Source: Rhodospirillales bacterium
Lineage (GTDB): Bacteria; Pseudomonadota; Alphaproteobacteria; Acetobacterales; Acetobacteraceae
Direction: 5' to 3'
DNA length: 46,505 nt
Assembly (NCBI GenBank): GCA_018971565.1
Contig: JAGXAO010000005.1
Span: 1-46,505, forward strand
A program made the position numbers and the translations under genes. Of the stretch, positions 27,025 through 35,287 are shown one piece after another. The first letter of the stretch is position 1. Each line of letters starts with the position of its first letter. Below the pieces are notes generated by a model. The model did no database searches, was not told where the DNA came from, and saw nothing but the letters and a program-made list of their open reading frames with translations.

Positions 27025-28791
27025 ATGTCTGCTAAGCTCTCTCTCAGTGATAAATTTGCTGCGCGAAGCCATCAGAAAGCTTTGCTTCGCGCCCGTGAAT
27101 TGGCGGCCCAAGCAGAGCATGGGCGAGCATTTAAACTTTATGCCGTTGCCGCGGAGGCGGGAGTGGCAGAAGCCGAGCGCGAGCTTGGCTTATATTATAT
27201 TCATGGAAATGCAGATAATTTTCGCAGTGCGGTTGAGGCTGCTCGCTGGCTAACACTGGCCGCTGAAAAAGGTGATATTCAAGCTCAAAGCGCTTTGGGC
27301 GGATTATACGCACACGGGTTTAACGAAGGTGCCGCAAATGATCTATTTGGCGAGGCAAAGCAGGGCCAACCGAACCTTGAAGCCGCTCTAAAATGGACGC
27401 TGGCTGCCGCCGAAGCGGGTGATGTTAATTCACAGGCTCTCGCTGGTTTTTTGTTTGCAACCGGGCCTCAAGAAATTCAAAACATAGAGCGCGCCAAATA
27501 TTGGTACCAGCTTGCAGCTAAAGCTGAAAAGGCTCAAGGCCATTTAGGTTTGGGAACCTTGCTGCTACTTGAGGCAACAACGGATGAATTAACCTTTACT
27601 GCTGTTGCACATATTCGCGCGGCCGCTGATGCCGGCCTGGCGATGGGTCATTATTTTCTTGGCCTCGTGTACGAGCGAGCAATTGGCGTTCATGCCGACG
27701 CTAAACTTGCGGCTTACCATTATCAGTTTGCAGCGGAAAAAGGTGTCCGCAGTGCTCAATTTCGTTATGGAGTCATGCTCTATAATGGGGTTGGCGTTTC
27801 CAAAAACAAAACCGAGGGAGAAACCTGGCTTCGCCGAGCCGCGGTTGCCGGTGAGAGTGAGGCCGCGGCACTCGTGGGCGAGATATATGCCCGTGGTGAC
27901 GACGGCTTGCCACCAAACTACGCTGAAGCGGCTTTGTGGTTTCGCGCTGCTGCCGATTCTGGCCATCGTTCTTCGGCGCGCGCGTTAGGGCTGCTATATC
28001 TAACAGGTGCAGGCTCTGGCGCAATTCCACGAGACCCAGATGAAGCTGCTAAATGGCTGCGAATTGCAGCAGAACAGGGCGACAGTATCGCACAGGCAGA
28101 TCTTGCCGGTTTGCTACTCAAACGCCAGACAAATTTAAGATTTACTGAACCAGCGCCTGTACATGAATGGTTTGAACAAGCCGCAGAATCGGGCGATGCG
28201 ATCGGCGCGTATAATTTTGCAGTTTGCTTAATGGAAGGTATCGGCATGGACCGCGACGAAGCGCGCGCGGCCCGCTGGTTCCGTAAGGCGGCCGAAAATG
28301 TCGTCAATGCCCAATATCGCTACGGCCGGATGCTCGCAGAAGGCCAAGGCGTTGAGCAAAACTTTGAAGAAGCGAGGCATTGGCTACAAGAAGCCGCCAA
28401 CAAGAATATGCTTGAAGCTCTTCTGGACCTCGCCGCCCTTAAAATACAGGGATTGGGTGGCCCCCGCGAGGACGCTGAAGCCCGGGACCTTTTTGAACGA
28501 GCCGCCGCCCAGGGAAATGCCAATGCGATGTTCGCCCTGGGAGCACTCTATGGAGGCGGCCATGAAATTGAGACTGATCGCTCAAAATCACTGGAATGGT
28601 ACCGCAAAGCAGCAAGTTTGAAGCATCCGCGTGCCGCGCTTATGCTTGGAAAATATTTATGCGCGGGAATAGCCACAACCCAAGATATTGAAGAAGCCAA
28701 AAAATGGTTTGCAGTTGCGGCCACGGCGGGCTTACCAGAAGCGGCAACTGAACTGGAAACGCTTACACCCTCCACGGCAGCAACTGAGTAG
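27025..28791 (+). CDS. Sel1-repeat (SLR) protein
   Basis: A 588-residue protein made almost wholly of Sel1-like repeats of about 36 residues. Repeated patterns such as A-X2-L-G-X-L-Y-X-G and A-X2-W-[FLY]-X2-A-A-X-X-G run from residue ~35 to the end. No signal peptide or membrane segment is visible, so a cytosolic location is likely. SLR proteins are solenoid scaffolds for protein-protein contacts, often in signalling or envelope assembly. It begins five bases after the HlyD gene, so it probably belongs to the same operon and may organise the export or glycosylation machinery. Confidence 0.85.
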   Translation: MSAKLSLSDKFAARSHQKALLRARELAAQAEHGRAFKLYAVAAEAGVAEAERELGLYYIHGNADNFRSAVEAARWLTLAAEKGDIQAQSALGGLYAHGFNEGAANDLFGEAKQGQPNLEAALKWTLAAAEAGDVNSQALAGFLFATGPQEIQNIERAKYWYQLAAKAEKAQGHLGLGTLLLLEATTDELTFTAVAHIRAAADAGLAMGHYFLGLVYERAIGVHADAKLAAYHYQFAAEKGVRSAQFRYGVMLYNGVGVSKNKTEGETWLRRAAVAGESEAAALVGEIYARGDDGLPPNYAEAALWFRAAADSGHRSSARALGLLYLTGAGSGAIPRDPDEAAKWLRIAAEQGDSIAQADLAGLLLKRQTNLRFTEPAPVHEWFEQAAESGDAIGAYNFAVCLMEGIGMDRDEARAARWFRKAAENVVNAQYRYGRMLAEGQGVEQNFEEARHWLQEAANKNMLEALLDLAALKIQGLGGPREDAEARDLFERAAAQGNANAMFALGALYGGGHEIETDRSKSLEWYRKAASLKHPRAALMLGKYLCAGIATTQDIEEAKKWFAVAATAGLPEAATELETLTPSTAATE

Positions 28792-28809
28792 ATTACGCGC
28801 GGTATCACA

Positions 28810-31539
28810 TTGGCAAAATCGTCGGATGACCCCAGCACAGCGACCGCAGCTTATTTAAGAGGTGTGCAGAATGGTCCTAACGCATTATTCTGGCTAAATC
28901 GGGCACGCAGGCTTGCGCCGAATGACCCAAGAATTGAACTGGAAATTGCGCGGCAGGAATTATCTGCAGGTCTGCCACGCGCAAAGCTCGCACATGCGGC
29001 ATTTCTGCGATTAGCCGAACAATATGACATTGCTCCCGCATGGATTGGTGCTGCCGTTGCCGCCCAGGTTTTGGGAGATGCCGCAGCCAGCGCGCGAGCT
29101 TTGGAGGCATTACTCAACCGCCATTGTATACCGGATGAAAAAAGCTTTTCTGCATTTGCGCAGCATATCGCTATCGCGGCTGGCTATAATGGCTATCAGG
29201 GCTATAACGCCGCAGGAGAATTGGTTAGCACAGGGTCTGGTCGGCTCCTGGGAGCCAATCTAAACCATCAGGCCATTCTACGCATAGAAGGCATGGTGGA
29301 ATACAAGGCTGGCGGTTTAAGCGGCTGGGCGGTACGTCCCGCCTCGCCCGATCAGCCTCCTTGCCTAACGTTAAGGGACTCACTAGGCCGCTCGTTCATC
29401 GTCAAATGCACCACCCTTCTTCCAGCAGATACTTCCAACCCGCTTTTACCTCGCTATAAATTTCGCGTACCTCTTTCAAGGATAAACGGCCTCCTTCCGC
29501 CCTTTATTCTGTCTGGTTCAGGGGGCAGCCAGCTTATGGGCTCACCCATAGATCCGAATCAGATACAATGTTTACCCGTCGGCGCCTCTTCTAGAGGGAG
29601 ACCTCCCGAAGTCATTCCGAAATCCGCGCCGCTTGTGCTGGTTATGCCTGTTTATGGCGGCGTTAGAGAAACTCAGGTGGCCATTCGTTCAGTCCTCAAG
29701 GCTGCTCCACCAGGCATCAGGTTCGTTGTGGTAAACGATGCATCTCCGGAACATGTACTTAACAAGTGGCTTACAAAGCTAGCCGCCGAGCGCAAGATCG
29801 AATTGTTTCAGCACGCTCAAAATCTCGGCTTTTGTGCCGCAGCCAACACTGGCTTTGCCGAAGCAATCGGGTGTGATGTGCTTTTGCTTAACAGTGACAT
29901 TCTCATGCCCGCCGGTGCAATCGAGGCTTTGAACCGAACTGCCTATTCCGACCCCGCGATCGGGACAGTAACTCCATTTTCGAATGAAGCAACAATTTGC
30001 AGCTATCCAGATGTTTATTCTGGAAACGTAATGCCAGATTTGATAACAACAAATCTATTCAACCACCTGGCTGCAACAGCCAATCACGCAGCACGCGTTG
30101 AAATTCCAACTGGCGTTGGTTTCTGTATGTATATCCGGCACGACTGTCTATCCGCGACAGGAAATTTTCGAGCAGAAGTTTTTGCGCAAGGATACGGCGA
30201 AGAAAATGATTTTTGTATCCGCGCACGCCATCTTGGCTACAAGCACGTAGCCGCCATGGATGCATACGTTGCTCATCAGGGTGGCGTGTCATTTAAAAGC
30301 TCTACGAAGGCATTGGTTAGCCGGAATTCAAAGCTACTAAATCAATTCTATCCCGGCTATAATGACTTAATAAAAGAGTACGTAAAGAAGGATCCGGCGG
30401 CTCCATTCAGAACCGCGCTAGATGAAGCCAGGCTACGCCATATTCAGAAGGGCAAAAAATCTGTTCTGTTTATTAGTCATGCACATGGCGGTGGAGTTAC
30501 AAAATATGTCGATCAAGAAATTTCAAATGCTCGCGATAAAGGATTAAACCCCTTACTTCTGACAACTGAATTTCCAAAAGATACCAGCAAGGCACCATAC
30601 CCGTGGCCTTCCCTATTATGCGCCGGGAACCCCAAAGATTACCCCAACCTTACATTTATAATGCCGCGGGATTTGACAGCCTTGCTTTGCCTATTACGAC
30701 AGCTCAATGTTGTGCGCGTTGAGCTGCATCATATGCTGGGTCAACACAAGGTAATCCGCGGCATTTCCGAGGCTCTCAATGTTCCGCAGCGCATAACGAT
30801 TCACGATTATGCCAGCTTCTGCCCACGGGTTAATCTCTTAAATCGGCCGGAACCATCCGCACCTCTCCGGTATTGCGGTGAACCTGATATCGCCGGATGC
30901 GAACGATGCTGCTCTCAAGAAAAAGAGGGGGTTTTTGAACCACTTCCCATTAAAGCCCTTCTCGCGCGTTCACAGAGAGAATTAAAGTCGGCGGATCGCA
31001 TAACCGTCCCTTCTGAGGATGTCGCGCGACGCCTTACCCGGCATTTTCCTTCTATTTCTGTAAATCTAATGCCGTGGGAATTAGATTCCGAATCCGTAAC
31101 ATTAAAAGCACCTCGCTCCGGGAAACGGCGTATCGCAGTAATTGGCGGAATTGGGCCCCAGAAGGGTTTTGATGTTCTACTTGATTGTGCGAACGATATT
31201 AAAAGAAGATGTCTGCCGCTGGAATTCGTTGTAATCGGAAACAGCGCCGACGATGCTCTGCTTCTGGAGGCTGGGATTTTTGTTAGCGGCGCCTACAAAG
31301 CTGACGAGATTCATAATTTAATCATCGAATCTCAAGCTGACCTTGCATTCGTTCCATCAATTTGCCCCGAAACTTGGTGTTTTGTATTGTCCGAAGCCTG
31401 GCAAGCGGGGTTATACACTGTTGCTTTCGACCTGGGTGCACAGGCTGAACGTATCCGCGCAACTGGCCGTGGCGCAATTTTGCCTCTGGGTCTTCCTCCT
31501 GAGCGTATTAACAATTCCCTAATGAGCATCACGTTTTGA
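28810..31539 (+). CDS. Double-domain glycosyltransferase (GT2 plus GT4)
   Basis: A 909-residue protein. Residues ~15-110 are helical and TPR-like. About 130-265 form a beta-rich region (GLSGWAVRPASPDQP and a later FRVPLS) like domains found beside alphaproteobacterial surface glycosyltransferases. A GT2 domain spans about 275-530 (VMPVYGG, VVNDASPE, LLLNSDIL, YGEENDFCIRA). A GT4 domain spans about 555-909, with FISHAHGGGVTKYV and the EX7E motif Glu854/Glu862 in PETWCFVLSEA. The TTG at 28810 lacks a clear ribosome-binding site, so the start is tentative. It probably builds or attaches a glycan of at least two sugars. Confidence 0.8.
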   Translation: MAKSSDDPSTATAAYLRGVQNGPNALFWLNRARRLAPNDPRIELEIARQELSAGLPRAKLAHAAFLRLAEQYDIAPAWIGAAVAAQVLGDAAASARALEALLNRHCIPDEKSFSAFAQHIAIAAGYNGYQGYNAAGELVSTGSGRLLGANLNHQAILRIEGMVEYKAGGLSGWAVRPASPDQPPCLTLRDSLGRSFIVKCTTLLPADTSNPLLPRYKFRVPLSRINGLLPPFILSGSGGSQLMGSPIDPNQIQCLPVGASSRGRPPEVIPKSAPLVLVMPVYGGVRETQVAIRSVLKAAPPGIRFVVVNDASPEHVLNKWLTKLAAERKIELFQHAQNLGFCAAANTGFAEAIGCDVLLLNSDILMPAGAIEALNRTAYSDPAIGTVTPFSNEATICSYPDVYSGNVMPDLITTNLFNHLAATANHAARVEIPTGVGFCMYIRHDCLSATGNFRAEVFAQGYGEENDFCIRARHLGYKHVAAMDAYVAHQGGVSFKSSTKALVSRNSKLLNQFYPGYNDLIKEYVKKDPAAPFRTALDEARLRHIQKGKKSVLFISHAHGGGVTKYVDQEISNARDKGLNPLLLTTEFPKDTSKAPYPWPSLLCAGNPKDYPNLTFIMPRDLTALLCLLRQLNVVRVELHHMLGQHKVIRGISEALNVPQRITIHDYASFCPRVNLLNRPEPSAPLRYCGEPDIAGCERCCSQEKEGVFEPLPIKALLARSQRELKSADRITVPSEDVARRLTRHFPSISVNLMPWELDSESVTLKAPRSGKRRIAVIGGIGPQKGFDVLLDCANDIKRRCLPLEFVVIGNSADDALLLEAGIFVSGAYKADEIHNLIIESQADLAFVPSICPETWCFVLSEAWQAGLYTVAFDLGAQAERIRATGRGAILPLGLPPERINNSLMSITF

Positions 31540-31665
31540 TCACGCGCCCCCCTTTAGCGGAAAATCTCTTTTTCTCTTACATTAATTCGCCAACGCTTTG
31601 CGCCTGAAGTAATTTCTGCAACAATACCAGCCGACGGTAACTCATACTGCCCTTAAGGAACGATA

Positions 31666-32589
31666 ATGGCCGCTGTTAAAACTGCTTCTGCCCAGCCCAA
31701 GAAAGCACCGGTTGTTGAGCCAGCGAATCATGGCACTTCGGAAAAATTTGGAGCACAGGTTCAGGAGCTGAAGGTTACAGGGCACTTGATGGCTCTTCCC
31801 CCGGGCCTGTTTTGCTTTGTGAATGAGCTTAATGCCGGCGCCGGGATGCATAATGGTATGCCTGGCGTTCGCGTTTCTCCCCCCCCCATTGGCGGTCAAA
31901 ATGTTGAAATCTCCGGTTTTCGCTCTGATGGCTGGCTAAGCGCTGAAGGCGACGCCGTACTTGTGCGCATAAAAAACCAACCGGCTCAGGTTCTTGTAAC
32001 CATTTATCAACTCGCCAACATGCCAGATTCTTCGCCCCGGTTACAGGTCCGGCAGTTGTTGGGTGAAGCTCATATCGCCTCCAACGGTGCTCCAGCTGCG
32101 GCCGCCACGCCTGAACGCCCTGCCGCACCTGAAAGCCCCGCAGATATTACGGCTCACATTCAATCTCGTGGAGACGTCGGCATTAAATTTGGCGAGTGGA
32201 TGGGTGAAAAAGGCAGCCAAAACTGGATTGAGGGGTTTGCAATTCATGCCCCTGATGGGATCGCGCCTGCAGAGTTAACCTATCAGGCCGTTCTCGGCAG
32301 AGGGTGGCTATCCCCTTGGGTAGATGCCGGTCAATATTGCGGCTCGCGCGGTATGGCCTTGCCTCTCCTAGGGCTTCGCGTCCGCTTAAGCGGCGGTGCC
32401 GCAGAACAATATGATATCAGCTACGCCGCGACCTTCATTGGCGGTGCAAGTAGCGGCCCGGTAGGTAATGATGAAACTTGCGAAGCGGAAAACCTGGCGC
32501 CACTTGAATCTTTTCAAATTATCCTCACGCCTCGCGGCCGAAAAGGCACAAAGCCAAAAGGCAAAGGGGCGGAACCGAGGGCACTGTGA
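31666..32589 (+). CDS. ChW-domain-like protein between glycosyltransferase genes
   Basis: I do not recognise this 307-residue protein as a whole. Residues ~200-255 fit the ChW (clostridial hydrophobic, conserved Trp) pattern: Tyr-X-Ala near AELTYQAVLGRGW, then WVDAGQYCGSRG, the LGLRVRLSGG strand and ISYAATF. The N-terminal half has a second beta-rich region (VEISGFRSDGWLSAEGDAVLVRI) and a Pro/Ala linker follows. The tail is basic (RGRKGTKPKGKG). No Sec signal peptide is visible, so it is cytosolic or a type I substrate. AAGGA precedes the ATG. A nine-C run lies at 31879-31887. It overlaps the next gene by four bases. Confidence 0.6.
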   Translation: MAAVKTASAQPKKAPVVEPANHGTSEKFGAQVQELKVTGHLMALPPGLFCFVNELNAGAGMHNGMPGVRVSPPPIGGQNVEISGFRSDGWLSAEGDAVLVRIKNQPAQVLVTIYQLANMPDSSPRLQVRQLLGEAHIASNGAPAAAATPERPAAPESPADITAHIQSRGDVGIKFGEWMGEKGSQNWIEGFAIHAPDGIAPAELTYQAVLGRGWLSPWVDAGQYCGSRGMALPLLGLRVRLSGGAAEQYDISYAATFIGGASSGPVGNDETCEAENLAPLESFQIILTPRGRKGTKPKGKGAEPRAL

Positions 32590-33884
32590 ACTTTCTGTTC
32601 GTTCACCAGAACTTTCCTGGGCAATATGTTCATCTTCTGCGGAGCCTGCTGGCTGACAATTTGGCGCGGCCAGGCACGCACGAAATTGTGTTTATGACGG
32701 AGCCAAACCAAAATTATATGGATGGCGTCCGCAAGGTGACTTATTCCCGCCCCCCGCCGGCTCCAAAAGCGCTGGCACCCGCGGCATGGGAATTTGAGAG
32801 CGCGGCGCTGCGCGCCCAGGCTGGATACCAGGGCGCACAACAAATTAAGGCTCTGGGTTTTAAACCTGACATCATCATCGGTCATCACGGCTGGGGAGAG
32901 ATGTTGAATTTGTGTGATGTGTTTCCTGGCGTACCCATTCTTGGCTATTTTGAATTTTACTACAGAATTTATAATTCAGACGTAAATTTTGACCCTGAAT
33001 TTCAGATGGATGAACCACGCTTCGGCGCGGTTCGCGCCAAAAATACAATCAATCTTTTGGCAGTAGCCCTTGAGCAGTGGGGACAGACCCCCACGCACTG
33101 GCAGTATGCAACCTATCCAGGTTGGGCAAAGGATAAGATTCGCATTATTGAGGAAGGCGTAAACCTTGAGCAGTGCGCGCCAGAACCGGCACTGCGCAAG
33201 AAAAAAATTACCGTTGGCCCTTTAACGGTTACGCCTAAACAAAAATTGCTAACATTCGTTTCACGTAACCTGGAGCCCTATCGGGGCTTCCACACATTAA
33301 TGCGCGCCCTGCCAAAAATTCTCGATGAATGTCCAAATCTTGTTGTTTCAATCGTCGGGGGCGATGAAGTCAGCTACGGCGCTCCACCACCTAACGGCGG
33401 CAGTTGGAAGAACGTGTTCTTAAAGGAGGTTGAAGGTCGAATTGATCTTTCTCGTGTTCATTTCATGGGAAAAGTTAAATATCAAGATCATCTGACTCTA
33501 TTGAAAAGATCGGATGCTCATATCTATCTAAGCTATCCGTTCGTGGCTTCGTGGTCGCTGAGAGAAGCGTTAGCATGTGGCTGCGTTATTATCGGGGCCG
33601 ACAGCACAACGGTAACGGAATTTATAAAGGATGGTGTAAACGGGCTGATTACACCCACCCTCGACTCAAACAAATTGGCTGATAATGCATTAAGGGTTCT
33701 GGGTGACAGTACCCTATCCGCTAAACTGCGCCTGGGGGCTCGGGAATATGCCGAAAAACATCTGAGCATGGAAAATTATCTTCATAGATATCGCGCCTAT
33801 ATTGAAGAAATCGTTGGCCAGCCGCTCATTAAAGCTCTTCCGGGAACGCCCGCAAAAAAATCACGCTCCCAGGCCCGCGCCTAA
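32586..33884 (+). CDS. GT4-family glycosyltransferase
   Basis: A 432-residue GT-B enzyme with an N-terminal MNFLFVHQNFPGQYVHL and a C-terminal donor domain (LLTFVSRNLEPYRGFHTLMRAL and YPFVASWSLREALACG). The second Glu of the EX7E motif is present, but the first is replaced, as appears usual in this subgroup (YPFxxSWSLxEA). It should transfer a nucleotide-linked sugar in the cytosol. It starts with GTG overlapping the ChW-like gene stop (GTGA) and ends the cluster. The basic tail PAKKSRSQARA is extra. Confidence 0.85.
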   Translation: MNFLFVHQNFPGQYVHLLRSLLADNLARPGTHEIVFMTEPNQNYMDGVRKVTYSRPPPAPKALAPAAWEFESAALRAQAGYQGAQQIKALGFKPDIIIGHHGWGEMLNLCDVFPGVPILGYFEFYYRIYNSDVNFDPEFQMDEPRFGAVRAKNTINLLAVALEQWGQTPTHWQYATYPGWAKDKIRIIEEGVNLEQCAPEPALRKKKITVGPLTVTPKQKLLTFVSRNLEPYRGFHTLMRALPKILDECPNLVVSIVGGDEVSYGAPPPNGGSWKNVFLKEVEGRIDLSRVHFMGKVKYQDHLTLLKRSDAHIYLSYPFVASWSLREALACGCVIIGADSTTVTEFIKDGVNGLITPTLDSNKLADNALRVLGDSTLSAKLRLGAREYAEKHLSMENYLHRYRAYIEEIVGQPLIKALPGTPAKKSRSQARA

Positions 33885-33919
33885 TGCCGCAAACATTGAA
33901 GCAATCCGTTGAGGAGAAT

Positions 33920-35182
33920 TTATCGTCCTTGAATTTTATTCTGCTGCAAACGCCATTTTGCCACTGACAAGGCCATAAGCGTGATAATGGATGTAATAAT
34001 CAGGTACATTGCCGGGCTACGCGGATCCCCCGTTGCAGAAATCAAATAAGTAAAAATGAATGGCGCTGCACCACCAAAAATGGCGATGCCAAGAGCATAT
34101 CCCATGGATAAACCTATGCCCCTCTCCTTAACCAAAAACACCAGCCCCATAAAGCCATTTAACGGTGCGTTATAGGGAAGCCCCAAAAAGGCGAACATTA
34201 GGGAAAGCAGGAACAACGCCAAACTTGTTGGCCACACCTGCAGAGCATAAAAGGCTGGGTAAGCCATGGCAGCCATTGCTAGACAGGAATACAGCATATA
34301 GCTGTGGCTGTGAGATTTATCGAAACGCCTTGCAATAGCCAATCTTAGCGGCGTTAAGAATAAAAGCACCACATAAAGCAAACACACAATAGCCAGAGTT
34401 TCTTTTACCTGTACGCCAAGTTCCGTTTTCCCATAGGTAGGCAAATAAAGAACTAGATAAGTCTGTGCTGTACCAATCGCCACCATCCCCGCCGCGATAA
34501 CGATATTTGATAGCACCACACTTGGCCGTTGCCGGGGCGCCTCTTTTTGTTCAAAAAATAGTGGTGCATCTTCTATTCGGCGCCTTAACAGCAATGCAGC
34601 TATGCCACCCATCGCTCCCACGGCAAAAGCAATCCGAAAAGGTTGAAAACCAAGCGCCGCCCCCTCCCCTGTAAGCATCCAGGCAATGCCGGCGGCCAAT
34701 AAACCAGACAGATTTTGGCTAACACCCTGCCAGGCCGCCGCCTCGGTTTCCATCCCGGCCGAATGTTCAATCATCAAAGCCGTCGAACTTCCAAACTCTC
34801 CACCCAATGCAAAACCTTGCATCAGGCGCGCCAAAAGCACGCCGAGGGGAGCCAGGAGACCAATGTGCTCATAGCCCGGCAGCACCGCCAACATCAAAAT
34901 CGCGATCGTCATTATCGAAATTGACAGGATCATGCATGCTGAACGCCCTCTTGAATCAGCATAAGCGCCAAGTATGGCTGCACCCACAGGCCGTGCAAAA
35001 AAAGACACTCCAAAAGTCCCAAACGTCAAAAGCAATTGCGACGTCTGACTCTGCACTGGAAAAAATATCTTGCCGAGATTGAGTGCGAAAAAGCCATAGA
35101 TAAAAAAATCGTAAAACTCTAAGGCATTTCCGGCCGAAGCGGCGCTTATCATTCTTATCCGCTGTAGTTTCAAAGGTCGCAT
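33920..35182 (-). CDS. MFS transporter of the metabolite:H+ symporter (MHS) type
   Basis: A 420-residue, 12-segment permease. The N-terminus SAASAGNALEFYDFFIYGFFA and the loop RPVGAAILGAYADSRGR match the MHS family (ProP, KgtP, shikimate or citrate carriers). It should import an organic acid or compatible solute with protons across the inner membrane. The exact substrate is not readable. It is convergent with the glycosyltransferase cluster, and the pnp terminator separates it from pnp upstream. Confidence 0.86.
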   Translation of the reverse strand: MRPLKLQRIRMISAASAGNALEFYDFFIYGFFALNLGKIFFPVQSQTSQLLLTFGTFGVSFFARPVGAAILGAYADSRGRSACMILSISIMTIAILMLAVLPGYEHIGLLAPLGVLLARLMQGFALGGEFGSSTALMIEHSAGMETEAAAWQGVSQNLSGLLAAGIAWMLTGEGAALGFQPFRIAFAVGAMGGIAALLLRRRIEDAPLFFEQKEAPRQRPSVVLSNIVIAAGMVAIGTAQTYLVLYLPTYGKTELGVQVKETLAIVCLLYVVLLFLTPLRLAIARRFDKSHSHSYMLYSCLAMAAMAYPAFYALQVWPTSLALFLLSLMFAFLGLPYNAPLNGFMGLVFLVKERGIGLSMGYALGIAIFGGAAPFIFTYLISATGDPRSPAMYLIITSIITLMALSVAKWRLQQNKIQGR

Positions 35183-35239
35183 CGGCGCGGCTTCCTTACT
35201 TTAACTGCACCACAATATGGCGGCAAAACGCGTAAACGC

Positions 35240-35262
35240 AAAAACGGCGCCTCACGGCGCCG
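35240..35262 (-). terminator. Intrinsic terminator of pnp
   Basis: On the minus strand CGGCGCC, loop GTGA, GGCGCCG, followed by TTTTT. The seven-base GC-rich stem with a U-tract lies just after the pnp stop and before the MFS gene. It is the clearest intrinsic terminator in the window. Confidence 0.85.
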
Positions 35263-35287
35263 CTTCTGTTGGTCGGGCAAGAATTGT

